A stretch of DNA of 64,000 bases from Syntrophotaleaceae bacterium (GCA_041390365.1 JAWKQB010000002.1:310001-374000), one strand, 5' to 3'. Positions 24,655 through 33,441 are shown, numbered from the stretch's first letter. The notes: generated by a model from the letters alone, not told the origin. Numbers and translations are program-made.

Positions 24655-25786
24655 TCCGTTTTCCGGTTCCAACGATTTCGAACAGGGTGATTTCCGGCGG
24701 GGAGCCGATGCGCATCGGCGGGCCCCAGGTCGCCGTGCCGCGGCTCGCATAGAGACGGCTTCCTTCCGTCAACTCGTAAAGCCCGTTCTGCATTGGATAT
24801 TCAAGGCCTGTCAGAAAGTTGAAGGGAAAGATCTGACCGCGATGGGCATGTCCGGACAACTGCAGGTCGAACAGACCGGCGGATTTTTCTTCAAAACGGG
24901 GACGATGTTTCAGCAGGATCGTGAAAAGGCTGCTATCGGCTTTCTTCAGAACTTCAATTTCATCCGCGGCGGATTTGCCGGTCGGGTCATCGATCCCTGC
25001 CAAGGTCAGCCGGTTGCCGATGGTGATCGCGTTTCCCCGCAGAACACGAAATCCGCTTTTCTCCTTGAAGGCGATCGCCTGATCAAGCCCTGCGTAATAC
25101 TCGTGGTTGCCGGTGACCGCAAATTTCCCCAGGGGTGGATCGATCCGCAGCCAGAGATCGTGGAGGCCGTCGAGATGATCCATCTGGGCATCCACCATGT
25201 CGCCCGTGGACACCAGCAGATCCGGTTTCAGTTCCTGCAGCCTCGTGATGATCGGGGCCAGGGTCTCTTCCCGATGGATCAGTCCGAGATGGACGTCTGA
25301 AACCTGGGCCACACGCAGAGGCTCAGCGGAGGCCGGAAGCTTTTCCGTGTGGATGACAACCTTTTCCACCCGCAGGTCAGTGGCCTCGAAAAAACCGTAG
25401 ATGCCGGCCGCTGGAACCACGAGCAACAGCAGACAGGAGAAAGCCGGGCCGTAGGGGCTCAGCAGCGGCCACCCAGGCTGCATTCCTCTCAGGGCCAGAG
25501 CGATCAAATGCCAGACCCCGACCAGCGCCAGGACGCTGAAGGCGAGAAACAGCATTCCCATCCAGCTGTAGCCGATCCAGGCCAAACCCCGGGCCGACAG
25601 GATGTAGCCGTTGCGATCGAGGAGACGCACCATCACCGGCGCCAGAATCATCATACCCATCCAGACCCCGACAAGGGTTGGGAGTGCCCGATGGCCGGTC
25701 AACAGAGGATAAATGCCCCAGAAGACCAGGGCGTGCATGGACGCGTAGAGCGTCAGAAAAGTCAGCAGAAAAAGAACCATGAACAA
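24623..25786 (-). CDS. Membrane-anchored metallophosphoesterase (YaeI-like)
   Basis: The 387-residue protein has four to five N-terminal membrane helices (residues 1-150) followed by a calcineurin-like phosphoesterase domain. The metal-binding motifs appear in order: SDVHLG, STGDMVD, GNHEYY and SGHAHRGQ. Related YaeI/YkuE proteins have been linked to envelope phospholipid or undecaprenyl-type phosphoester cleavage. Substrate not determinable here. The gene stands alone. Confidence 0.85.
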   Translation of the reverse strand: MFMVLFLLTFLTLYASMHALVFWGIYPLLTGHRALPTLVGVWMGMMILAPVMVRLLDRNGYILSARGLAWIGYSWMGMLFLAFSVLALVGVWHLIALALRGMQPGWPLLSPYGPAFSCLLLLVVPAAGIYGFFEATDLRVEKVVIHTEKLPASAEPLRVAQVSDVHLGLIHREETLAPIITRLQELKPDLLVSTGDMVDAQMDHLDGLHDLWLRIDPPLGKFAVTGNHEYYAGLDQAIAFKEKSGFRVLRGNAITIGNRLTLAGIDDPTGKSAADEIEVLKKADSSLFTILLKHRPRFEEKSAGLFDLQLSGHAHRGQIFPFNFLTGLEYPMQNGLYELTEGSRLYASRGTATWGPPMRIGSPPEITLFEIVGTGKRTRKTESREKD

Positions 25787-25810
25787 TCCTCGTGATCAGG
25801 AAAGTTGACG

Positions 25811-25839
25811 GAAAAAGCCCCGGCAGATGCTGCCGGGGC
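25811..25839 (-). terminator. Rho-independent terminator for the 77-residue gene
   Basis: GCCCCGGCAG (25817-25826) and CTGCCGGGGC (25830-25839) pair perfectly. On the minus strand the stem is followed by TTTTTC. It lies 57 bases after the stop at 25896. Confidence 0.8.
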
Positions 25840-25895
25840 CTCGGGCAGATTTAACCACCTTTGCAAGGGATTGCGAATGCGAAAGACATAAGGCT

Positions 25896-26129
25896 CTATT
25901 TGGGACCGGCCATATCTTCCTGCCATTTTTCCATTTTGCCGACAGGCTCCCGTTTCCCTTCGATTTCATCCAGTTCGTGGACCCGCCTTTTGAGCCCGTC
26001 CAGCGCCAGTGATTTTTCGTTCTCGATTCCCGGATGGGTGGTGCTGGACAGAATTCTTTCCAGATGACGAGCCGCTTCTACGATTCTTTCCATGGATCTT
26101 TGGCGAGCGGTTTCCATCGATTCTGCCAT
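25896..26129 (-). CDS. Small hydrophilic hypothetical protein
   Basis: A 77-residue, highly charged and probably helical protein (MAESMETARQRSMERIVEAA onward). No known domain. The case for a real gene is the strong AAAGGAG ribosome site nine bases before the ATG and a good terminator just downstream. No partner genes. Confidence 0.6.
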   Translation of the reverse strand: MAESMETARQRSMERIVEAARHLERILSSTTHPGIENEKSLALDGLKRRVHELDEIEGKREPVGKMEKWQEDMAGPK

Positions 26130-26222
26130 GCTTCGATCTCCTTTCCACCGGATTCAACTTCTATAGAAGAAAGCCGGACGCTGGCCTTCGCCGGTTCGAA
26201 GGCCTGTGAAATACCAGAAGAA

Positions 26223-26250
26223 TTGCCCGGCGAACATAAATAATTATAAG
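26223..26250 (+). promoter_or_regulatory. Sigma-70 promoter for a candidate ncRNA
   Basis: TTGCCC (26223-26228) and TATAAG (26245-26250) are separated by 16 bases, in a gap with no coding frame. Expected transcription start is near 26257. Confidence 0.5.
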
Positions 26251-26256
26251 AAAGGA

Positions 26257-26474
26257 CAGGGGTGTTTTCAAGCCGCCCGGGGATGAGATGCGATTCTGTT
26301 CATATGCACAGTCGGAAGCGTTCTTCCGCCGTCGATCTTTTACGGGAAGCCACGTGGTGACGACGGAGCTCCTTGGATATAGTGAAAGCGATTCGACGGC
26401 GAACCCGCCGTGGGATCAAAACCTCCATCTTTTGGCGCGTTGCCTCTGTCTCCTGAGCAACGCGTCTTTTTTTT
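26257..26474 (+). ncRNA. Candidate structured ncRNA of about 215 nt
   Basis: The 358-base gap 26130-26487 holds a promoter-like sequence, several clear hairpins and an intrinsic terminator on the plus strand. Hairpins include CGGAAGCGTTCTTCCG, GGAGCTCC and ACGGCGAACCCGCCGT. The terminator has CGCGTTGC (26436-26443) pairing with GCAACGCG (26457-26464), then TC and eight Ts. No open frame of note is present. Size is in the range of 6S RNA, but I could not match the 6S consensus, so identity is left open. Confidence 0.4.
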
Positions 26475-26487
26475 GTCCGGTCGCGGG

Positions 26488-27315
26488 TTATTGCCTTTTC
26501 AGCCGGAGTCCCTGCTCCGTCAGCTCTACCAGTCCTGCCTTGTAGAGTCCGCCCACGGCTTTTTTAAACATTTTCTTGCTCATGCCCAGACGCGCCTTGA
26601 TGTCGCCAGGCGGACTCTGGTCGTGCAGGGGCAGGAAGCCTTCGCTCCGCAGGGCGGCTAGGAGCATTTTTTTGGCCTCCTCGATTCCCCCGGCGCCGGC
26701 CCTTTTCAGGGTCACGTCGATCTTGCCGTCCTCGCGAATTCGCTTGATAAAGCCCCGCAGTCGGTCCCCTCGCCGCTTTCCCGGAAGGAGCTCATCCTGG
26801 TAGAGCAGGCCGGGATAGAGATTGTCGATAATCACCTTTGCTCCAAGGTCGGTGAATTCCCACAGGATCAGCGAAACTTCCTGTCCGTCCACGAGATCGA
26901 TCTTTTCCGTTTCAAGACACCGATCTATGCGGGCGGTTCCGACCGTCCGTCCCTGGCTGTCGAGGCAGACCTTGATCAGATACTTGCGCCCCGTCCGCAT
27001 CCGCTCCGGCTGTTCGCTGAAGGGGACCAGCAGTTCCTTGTCCAGACCCCAGTCCAGAAAGGCGCCGTACTGGGTGACGGCGCTGACCTTGAGCAGGGCG
27101 AATTCGCCGACCTGCGCCAACGGCTTTTTGAGCGTTGCCTCAACATCGCCCGACCCTCCCCGGTAGAGATACACCGCTAGTTTGTCACCCTTTTTCATCT
27201 CCGGCAGAATCTCGGTCGCCGGCAGCAGAATATGGTAACGTCCAGCCTGCAGCCAGGCCCCTTCTTCGTCGAAATGATGGATTTGCAGGGTGTTTATTTG
27301 TCCGATCCGATACAT
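26488..27315 (-). CDS. CvfB-like S1-domain RNA-binding protein
   Basis: The 275-residue protein has tandem S1-like OB domains and a C-terminal winged helix, the CvfB/YitL layout. LLKVSAVTQYGAFLDWGLDKEL is the best S1 motif; GDRLRGFIKRIREDGKIDVTL is another. The end (ARLGMSKKMFKKAVGGLYKA) is the HTH. Family members bind RNA and affect gene expression, but the molecular role is unclear. ATG at 27315 is preceded by GGAGG. The frame stays open much farther upstream only as antisense of the radical SAM gene. Confidence 0.82.
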   Translation of the reverse strand: MYRIGQINTLQIHHFDEEGAWLQAGRYHILLPATEILPEMKKGDKLAVYLYRGGSGDVEATLKKPLAQVGEFALLKVSAVTQYGAFLDWGLDKELLVPFSEQPERMRTGRKYLIKVCLDSQGRTVGTARIDRCLETEKIDLVDGQEVSLILWEFTDLGAKVIIDNLYPGLLYQDELLPGKRRGDRLRGFIKRIREDGKIDVTLKRAGAGGIEEAKKMLLAALRSEGFLPLHDQSPPGDIKARLGMSKKMFKKAVGGLYKAGLVELTEQGLRLKRQ

Positions 27316-27456
27316 GATGCCTCCGAAGGGAGTCTGGATAAAGGTGCAGTGGCGGGGAGGAGTGGTTGGCGTATCTACCACAATACCGGCTCCGCTGCAA
27401 GGTCTGTCTTCATTATGACACAGCCGGATGTTATGATGTTTCGTCGGGAGGTGACT

Positions 27457-28608
27457 ATGGAAAACGAAGAGCCCCGTCCCTTCGAGCAGGGGCCGATCCG
27501 GCCGCCGAGCGAAGCGGGCAGTCTGCTGCTGCGGGTGACGCGCAACTGCCAATGGAACCGCTGCAGATTCTGCACCTTGTACAAGGGACAGGATTTTTCC
27601 GTCCGGCCAGTCAGCGAGGTGGTGGAGGACATCGATGCCGTGGCCCGCCACGTGGAGACCCTGCGGCAGCGCCAGGAGGCGGGCGGGATGCTGCATCCCG
27701 CCCAATTGCGGCAATGGCATGAGGGGTTGCCTTTGGCGGAAAAGGCACCGTTTCGGGCCGCGGCCCATTGGCTCCTGAACGGACTGCAGTCGGTTTTTTT
27801 GCAGGATGCCGACGCTCTTGCCGCGGGCTACGGGGTACTGAAAAGCGTTCTGGAACACCTGCGCCGTGTATTCCCGCAGGTAGCGAGAGTCACCTGCTAC
27901 AGCCGGTCCGCGACGATCGTCGGTTACACCCCCAAGGAACTGGAAAACCTTCGCTGGGCGGGTCTGGACCGACTGCATTTGGGGCTGGAGTCGGGCAGTG
28001 ACCAGGTTTTGCGGATGGTACGCAAGGGGGCCAGCCGGGCGCTGCATATCCGGGCAGGTCGAATGACACGGGAGGCCGGGATGGAACTGTCGGTCTATGT
28101 CATGCCGGGGCTGGGGGGCAGAGCGCTTTCCGGCATACATGCCCGGGAGACAGCCTCGGCCCTCAACCAGATCGATCCGCATTTCATCCGCCTGCGCACC
28201 CTGGCGGTGCCGCCCGGAAGTCCGCTGGAGGAGGACCTCCGGGCAGGGCGGTTCGAGCCCTGCAACTCCCTGCAGATCGCCGAAGAACTGCTGTCGCTGA
28301 TTGAATCCCTGGAGGGAATTGGCAGTTACGTAGCCAGCGATCACGCCCTGAATCTGTTCGAGGATCTGGAAGGTAAGTTGCCCGGAGACAAACATCGGAT
28401 GGTCGACCTGCTGCGCGTCTTTGCGGCCCTGAACGAAGAGAGACGCACCCTTTACCTGCTGGGTCGCAGGGCCGGCTTTTTCCGGGGGCTGAACGACATG
28501 CGGGAGCCGAGCCGTCTGGCGGCAGCCGAACAGCTGGGCCAACAACTGGGGGCGACTCCCGAGAACGTGGAGGAGATCTGTGCCGAACTGATGAAGCGGT
28601 TTATATGA
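27457..28608 (+). CDS. Radical SAM protein with CX4CX2C cluster motif
   Basis: A 383-residue radical SAM enzyme. TRNCQWNRCRFCTLYKG binds the 4Fe-4S cluster; the spacing CX4CX2C differs from the canonical CX3CX2C but is typical of the CPxNxCxFC subgroup. GLDRLHLGLESGSDQVLRMV is the conserved SAM-contact strand, and VMPGLGG and PPGSPLEEDL follow as in MiaB/HemN-like barrels. GGGAGGTGA precedes ATG at 27457. It is divergent from the CvfB-like gene. Reaction unknown. Confidence 0.8.
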   Translation: MENEEPRPFEQGPIRPPSEAGSLLLRVTRNCQWNRCRFCTLYKGQDFSVRPVSEVVEDIDAVARHVETLRQRQEAGGMLHPAQLRQWHEGLPLAEKAPFRAAAHWLLNGLQSVFLQDADALAAGYGVLKSVLEHLRRVFPQVARVTCYSRSATIVGYTPKELENLRWAGLDRLHLGLESGSDQVLRMVRKGASRALHIRAGRMTREAGMELSVYVMPGLGGRALSGIHARETASALNQIDPHFIRLRTLAVPPGSPLEEDLRAGRFEPCNSLQIAEELLSLIESLEGIGSYVASDHALNLFEDLEGKLPGDKHRMVDLLRVFAALNEERRTLYLLGRRAGFFRGLNDMREPSRLAAAEQLGQQLGATPENVEEICAELMKRFI

Positions 28609-28644
28609 TGATCGACTCGTTGTCAGTGGAGCGGTAGCGGAAGG

Positions 28645-28707
28645 GTTGTCGTTGTCGTCATCGTGATCGAATTTTTTATGGACGACCACGATAACGACAA
28701 CGACAAC
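28645..28707. terminator. Hexamer-repeat hairpin between convergent genes
   Basis: Arms 28645-28669 (GTTGTCGTTGTCGTCATCGT...) and 28683-28707 (...GATAACGACAACGACAAC) pair at 23 of 25 positions around a 13-base A/T-rich loop. Each arm is a run of hexamers. It sits in the 114-base gap between the convergent radical SAM and lemA genes and is well placed as a bidirectional terminator, although it lacks a T run. Confidence 0.65.
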
Positions 28708-28722
28708 GAGGAGAGTTCCCCA

Positions 28723-29292
28723 TCACAGGTGCTGAAAACTCACCTGCACATCCTGCCGATGGGCGGGATCGATCTGCCACAGGGGGCGGCCGGTGAAATT
28801 GCCCGCCCGGGCGATCAGCACGTCGGGGATCTGAGCGATGCGGATGTTGTAGATGTTGACCGAGTCGTTGTAGAACTCGCGGCGGTCGGCGATCATATCC
28901 TCGACCTCGCTGATGCGGGCGCCAAGGTTCAGGAAGGCCTTGTCGGCCTTGAGGTCGGGGTAACGCTCCACCACCATGAACAGGGAGCGGAGGGTTTCGG
29001 TCAACACGTTCTGGGCCTCCATCCGGTCCTTATCGTTGCCGGCCTGCTGAACCATGGAGCGGGCCTTGATCACCGCTTCAAGCGTTTTCCGCTCATGCTG
29101 CATATATCCCTCGCAAACCTTGATCAGTTTGGGGATTTCGTCGAAGCGCTGCTTGAGCAGCACGTCGATGTTGCTCCAGGCTTTGTCGATGTCGTTTTTC
29201 ATTCCGACCAGGCCGTTGTAGATGGTGATGCCGTAAACGATCAGTACGACCAGCAGAAGCAGCAGGATGCCGAGGACAATCAGGACGATCAT
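28723..29292 (-). CDS. lemA: LemA family protein
   Basis: A 189-residue LemA protein: one N-terminal membrane helix (residues 2-24) then a long helical bundle. YNGLVGMKNDIDKAWSNIDVLLKQR and IPKLIKVCEGYM are the family core, followed by LGARISEVEDMIADRREFYND and YNIRIAQIPD. LemA is anchored with its N terminus outside or inside depending on species; function is not settled. The GIDE-like gene lies 62 bases upstream on the same strand, a recurrent neighbourhood. Confidence 0.88.
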   Translation of the reverse strand: MIVLIVLGILLLLLVVLIVYGITIYNGLVGMKNDIDKAWSNIDVLLKQRFDEIPKLIKVCEGYMQHERKTLEAVIKARSMVQQAGNDKDRMEAQNVLTETLRSLFMVVERYPDLKADKAFLNLGARISEVEDMIADRREFYNDSVNIYNIRIAQIPDVLIARAGNFTGRPLWQIDPAHRQDVQVSFQHL

Positions 29293-29354
29293 GATTTTCT
29301 CCTTGTCAGCTCAAAACATTCAAAAAAGGGCAAAGGTCTCCACAAAGTTTCGGT

Positions 29355-31310
29355 TCAATAGATTTGCAAAAAGTCGGCCAGCATGGCCACAGTCCAGATC
29401 ACGGCCACCAGCGCGCCGGCGAAAAGGGGGATGGAGTAGAGACCGTAACCGCGGACCAAATGGGCTTCCGAGCTGGTTTCAGCCAGGATGAAGGGCAGGG
29501 AGCGCCGGCGGGGGCGGCGGATGACAACCCGATCCTTCCGGTCCGGATCAGGTTCGCGGTTGTTCAGATTTTGATGCAGCAACTGCTCTTCCACATCCCG
29601 GCGGGCCCGATTCCATTCCTCGGTGCTGATCTTTCCGTCCCCGTCTTCGTCGTAGCGCCCAAGGGCTTCGGGGTTTCCTTTCAGAGCACGCAGGGCCAGG
29701 GTCAGCTGCTCCCTCAGAGGAAGGTGGCCGAGGCGGTTTTCGGTGGCTTCGCCGAGAATGTACAGTTTGGTGCCTTCGGGAATGGTATCCTCCACCCATT
29801 TTTCATCCCGGTCGAGGTGGGCGGCGGACGTGAAAAAAAGATCGGATGGTCCGCCATAACCGGTCTGGCTGTAACCGGTGCGGATGCTTGCCTTGGCCGG
29901 ATCGACAGTCACGACCCCGCTGTTGTCCTCCAAATAGAAGGGCACATGGCCGCTATCCGTCGTGGAGGTCAGTCTCCAGTTGTTGCGCCGGTCCCGACTG
30001 TAACGGCGCAGCCGATAGTAGACGCAGGGGAGATGGGTCATTGGGGACACCAGTGCAAATTTGCGCCGGGCCCGTCCCTGGACCTCCACCAGCCCCATGG
30101 CCAGTGAGCGGATGCGGCTGGTGGGGGTATTCTCCACCCTTCTTTTGAGGCGCAGGAAATAAAAGCCGCCCCAGAGGCAGACGCCTGCCAGCAGGGCCGG
30201 GATGATGCCGGGACGAATGCCGTAGCGGTAGATCAAATGCCAGAAAATCCGGTTTTCTCCGAAAACATAGAAGCCCACTCCTGCTGACCCTGCAAACAGG
30301 GACCAGAAAGTTCTGCTCGGCCTTCTGAAGTGGGGACGGTCGGGAGGCGGCGGCAGGGAGGAGGATGGTCCCGGCAAATTTTCGGCAGGCTTGGCGGGGA
30401 TTTCCCCACGCATTTCATCCAGCAACCCCTGAACATCTTCAAGATCGCCCCGGCCCCCGCTTGAGACTGACGTTGTGACATCCCGGGACGTTGATGCCCC
30501 TGAAAAAGGGCCGGCGCTGGTCATCTCCGTCAACAGAGCGCCGAAGCGGGTCAAGCTCTGCAGGTTGTTCCGCTGCAGTCGGAGATCCTCCCCGGCTGCC
30601 TTCTGGAGAGAACAGCCGGGCAGATTGGCGAAGCCGAAATCGAGGGACAGCATGAAGGTGCCGGCATACTCACGGACGAGTTTGACAATTTCCTCCAGGT
30701 TGGCCGCGGTGCTCAGTTGTTTGCGTTCGCCGAGGCCGCTCGGGTCGAACCGCCCCGCCTGCACCCGAACCGCATTGCGCACCTTGCCCGGGCCGTCGAA
30801 AAGATAGAAATCGAGAACCGGCGCTCCTCGCAGAATGACTTTGTAAAGGTCCTCATCATCCAGGGCCGCGACCGTTTCCGTCCCGTTATAGATTCTGCCG
30901 GCCATCTGCCTGCGAAGCTGTTTGTCCACGGCGCTTCCGGAAAGGTCGGCGAGTACCGCCATGACCCGGTCGCCACGCTGCAGCCTGATTTTTTCGACGG
31001 ATGTGAACAGGGTCAGGTATTCGGGCCCGCAATGCAATCCGCTCAGTTGCGACGGCACCTTGTAGAGACGGTTGGCCGGAATGATCCAGCAGACGAAGCC
31101 GTGGGTGTTCAGCAGTCTCCCCAGCGGTTCCAGATCCTTTCTGGAGCCCTGGGCGAGAAGATTGGGTCCACGCCCTATAAGTCGTTGGCGTGCGTTAAAG
31201 GGATCGACGGCCTTTTGTTCTGCCAGTTTCCCTATCAATGCCGACAGGTTTTCCTGTTCGCGCGGAACGCTCTGAACCACGAGCAGATGATGATTGGGGG
31301 GAGTATTCAT
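29355..31310 (-). CDS. GIDE-like membrane protein with EF-hand
   Basis: A 651-residue protein not fully recognised. Residues 1-310 are soluble and low in motifs. Hydrophobic segments follow near 330-350 and 365-385. Residues about 400-530 resemble the bacterial GIDE domain (RIRSLAMGLVEVQG, PCVYYRLRRY, VPFYLEDNSGVVTVDPAKA), homologous to the MULAN/GIDE E3-ligase inner domain, often beside LemA. An EF-hand loop DEDGDGKISTEEW lies near residue 570. Final helix (residues about 628-648) anchors the C terminus. Probably a two-gene unit with lemA in envelope maintenance; this is inference. Confidence 0.65.
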   Translation of the reverse strand: MNTPPNHHLLVVQSVPREQENLSALIGKLAEQKAVDPFNARQRLIGRGPNLLAQGSRKDLEPLGRLLNTHGFVCWIIPANRLYKVPSQLSGLHCGPEYLTLFTSVEKIRLQRGDRVMAVLADLSGSAVDKQLRRQMAGRIYNGTETVAALDDEDLYKVILRGAPVLDFYLFDGPGKVRNAVRVQAGRFDPSGLGERKQLSTAANLEEIVKLVREYAGTFMLSLDFGFANLPGCSLQKAAGEDLRLQRNNLQSLTRFGALLTEMTSAGPFSGASTSRDVTTSVSSGGRGDLEDVQGLLDEMRGEIPAKPAENLPGPSSSLPPPPDRPHFRRPSRTFWSLFAGSAGVGFYVFGENRIFWHLIYRYGIRPGIIPALLAGVCLWGGFYFLRLKRRVENTPTSRIRSLAMGLVEVQGRARRKFALVSPMTHLPCVYYRLRRYSRDRRNNWRLTSTTDSGHVPFYLEDNSGVVTVDPAKASIRTGYSQTGYGGPSDLFFTSAAHLDRDEKWVEDTIPEGTKLYILGEATENRLGHLPLREQLTLALRALKGNPEALGRYDEDGDGKISTEEWNRARRDVEEQLLHQNLNNREPDPDRKDRVVIRRPRRRSLPFILAETSSEAHLVRGYGLYSIPLFAGALVAVIWTVAMLADFLQIY

Positions 31311-31515
31311 GCCGGCAAACCTTGAGCGGTTCGATGCGAACAGTCTTTCAGTTGCATGGGAGCGGTGTCGGTATCGAAACTGTTTTTTCGATTAGGGAGT
31401 CCGGTACGCTCTCTTGAGCAAGTGAATAAAAAGGATGTTCTGTTTATAACCTCTTGTACCAGGTGGATCAAGCAGATTCAAATAAGTGAAAGGGGGCGAG
31501 TCGTCTCTGCCGGCT

Positions 31516-32559
31516 TCAGCTTTTGAATGCCGGCGCCTCCGTCGGTATGATCTCGAGATGGGTGGTTTCGCCGGAACGCAGGATGGTCAGGGAGAGGGGT
31601 TCCCCGATGGTCCATTTTGCGAGAAAATGGTGGATATCGTCCACGCTTTCCACCGGTTGCCCGGCGAGAGCAAGGATCAGATCCCCTTGCCTGATGCCCG
31701 CTTTGCCCGCCGGCCCCAGAGAATCGACGGCGACCACTTCCACCGCGGTTGATTGCGGCAATTTGAGGATCCGCACCACCTGCCGGGCGAGAGGACGTTG
31801 CTGGGCGGCCAGACCAAGATGCGCCCTTCGCACCCGGCCGTGGCTTATCAGTTGGGAGACGACCATGTGAGCGGTCGCGGCGGGCAGGGCGAAACCGATT
31901 CCCTGGGCCTGCGCGATGATGGCGGTATTGACGCCCACCAGCCTCCCTCTTGAATCGACCAGCGGCCCCCCGGAATTGCCCGGGTTGAGGGGCGCGGTGT
32001 GCTGGATAATGTTCTCGATCAGGCGCCCCTCCCTGCTCCTCAGGGCACGGCCCAGAGCGCTGACGACGCCCGTGGAGACAGTGGATTGGAACCCGAAAGG
32101 ATTGCCGATGGCAATCACCAACTGCCCGACCCGAAGGCGGGAGGAGTCTCCCAGGGTCATATGGGGGAGCCCGGACCCGGCCGCTCTCAGCACTGCCAGA
32201 TCCGTTGCCGGATCGATCCCGGTTCGGGTCGCCTGCAGACGGGAGCCGTCTTCAAGCAGGACCTCCAGTTGCAGAGCGTTCTGCACGACGTGCGCATTGG
32301 TCAGAAGATAACCGTCCGGAGCGATGATCGCCCCCGATCCGGCACCGACCGTTCCCGTCTGCCCGGTAACGTCGGAAGGACCGGCCAAAATGCCGACCAC
32401 GGCCGGTCCGATGGTCTCGGCAACGGTGATGACCGCCCGCGAATAGGCGTCCAGCAGCTCCACCTCGGAGCTCTTTTCCGGACAAACGCGACGGGTCTGG
32501 TCGCTGCCCTCTTTTGCCCCCGAATTTTTTTCCGGTTCCTGATCCGGTCTGGGTGTCAT
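31516..32559 (-). CDS. HtrA/DegP-like serine protease without signal peptide
   Basis: A 347-residue trypsin-like protease with a C-terminal PDZ domain. The catalytic triad is visible: TNAHVV (His), ATDLAVL (Asp) and GNSGGPL (Ser). The PDZ segment includes VVAVDSLGPAGKAGIRQGD. Unlike classical DegP, the N terminus (MTPRPDQEPEKN) has neither signal peptide nor membrane anchor, so it may act in the cytoplasm unless the start is wrong. ATG at 32559 is favoured by GAGG upstream; longer frames run into the hexamer repeat at 32628-32664. Confidence 0.82.
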   Translation of the reverse strand: MTPRPDQEPEKNSGAKEGSDQTRRVCPEKSSEVELLDAYSRAVITVAETIGPAVVGILAGPSDVTGQTGTVGAGSGAIIAPDGYLLTNAHVVQNALQLEVLLEDGSRLQATRTGIDPATDLAVLRAAGSGLPHMTLGDSSRLRVGQLVIAIGNPFGFQSTVSTGVVSALGRALRSREGRLIENIIQHTAPLNPGNSGGPLVDSRGRLVGVNTAIIAQAQGIGFALPAATAHMVVSQLISHGRVRRAHLGLAAQQRPLARQVVRILKLPQSTAVEVVAVDSLGPAGKAGIRQGDLILALAGQPVESVDDIHHFLAKWTIGEPLSLTILRSGETTHLEIIPTEAPAFKS

Positions 32560-32627
32560 GGTTCCTCGCTCCCCGAAAGTATAGCATGGCCGATCGATCA
32601 CCGGTTCAGGCCTTAGGATGAATAATT

Positions 32628-32664
32628 CAAATCGAAATCGGGATCGAAATCGAAATCGAAATCG
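32628..32664. repeat. GAAATC hexamer array in divergent promoter region
   Basis: Six consecutive hexamers of the form GAAATC or GGGATC (CAAATCGAAATCGGGATCG onward) occupy the gap between the HtrA-like and yeiP genes, followed by GGCTTTCGGCC and a short T run. Confidence 0.7.
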
Positions 32665-32785
32665 GCTTTCGGCCTTTTTGTATATAAAACCACGGCTCGC
32701 AGCGAGGTGAAAGATTGCCAGAGACAACCGGTTTGTGCTAGATTTCCCGGGATTTTTCACCGACTTTCAGCAACAGGAGACAAAA

Positions 32786-33349
32786 ATGCCGACAACCGCC
32801 GACCTGAAACGCGGACTGGTCATTCAGATCGACCAGGCGCCCTGCCTGGTTCTTGATGTCAATACCCAAACCCCTTCCGCCCGCGGCGGCAGCACCCTGG
32901 TCAAGACCAAATACCGGAACCTGCTCACCGGTCAGGTCCTGGAAAAGGCCTTCAAAGGGGGCGAGAGGATCGAAGAAGCCGATTTTGAAAAGCGCAAAGG
33001 GCAGTATCTTTATCCCCAGGGGGAAGGCGGGGTTTTCATGGACCTCGAAAGTTTCGACCAGTACGAACTGGAAGGGGCGATGTTCGACGAGGTCAAAGGG
33101 TATCTGCTCGAGGGAGCCGATGTTCAGCTGGGCCTGTTTCAAGGCCGGGTGGTCAGCCTCGACCTGCCACTGACGGTGGAACTGACGGTTGCGGAAACCG
33201 CTCCGGCCATCAAACATGCAACCGCCACCGCCCAGACCAAGGAAGCGGTGCTGGAGACCGGACTGAAGATTCAGGTGCCCGGATATCTCGAGGCGGGCGA
33301 GAGGATCAAGATAGATACCCGGGAAGGACGGTTTATCTCCCGGGCGTGA
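32786..33349 (+). CDS. yeiP: EF-P-like protein YeiP
   Basis: A 187-residue EF-P paralogue with the three-domain layout. At the site corresponding to the modified lysine of EF-P it has TPSARGGSTL, an arginine-containing loop typical of YeiP, so it is not expected to be an EpmA substrate. C-terminal VPGYLEAGERIKIDTREGRF is the EF-P signature. ATG at 32786 is preceded by AGGAGA. It is divergent from the HtrA-like gene. YeiP has recently been considered a second polyproline-relief factor. Confidence 0.9.
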   Translation: MPTTADLKRGLVIQIDQAPCLVLDVNTQTPSARGGSTLVKTKYRNLLTGQVLEKAFKGGERIEEADFEKRKGQYLYPQGEGGVFMDLESFDQYELEGAMFDEVKGYLLEGADVQLGLFQGRVVSLDLPLTVELTVAETAPAIKHATATAQTKEAVLETGLKIQVPGYLEAGERIKIDTREGRFISRA

Positions 33350-33411
33350 ACGAAAAATGATGAGGCTTCGATTGGATGCAGCGGATCAAAGTGAGTGATC
33401 CCGAGCGCTGC

Positions 33412-33441
33412 TTGACTTTTGCAGGAGCATGTTTCTATTAT
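33412..33441 (+). promoter_or_regulatory. Sigma-70 promoter for the two-component operon
   Basis: TTGACT (33412-33417) and TATTAT (33436-33441) with 18-base spacing, ending 26 bases before the kinase start. The kinase/regulator pair thus appears to be expressed from a housekeeping promoter. Confidence 0.6.

Noticed and set aside
26257..26474. 6S RNA as identity of the candidate ncRNA
   Set aside because: Length fits, but I could not recognise the 6S central bubble or closing stem, so no name is given.
27316..28689. Upstream extension of the CvfB-like minus-strand frame to a 733-residue protein
   Set aside because: The added part is antisense to the radical SAM gene, has no family features, and the start at 27315 has a good ribosome site and a proper N terminus.
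32560..32760. Longer N terminus for the HtrA-like protease
   Set aside because: It would translate the intergenic hexamer repeat into alternating Arg/Phe residues; ATG at 32559 is preceded by GAGG.
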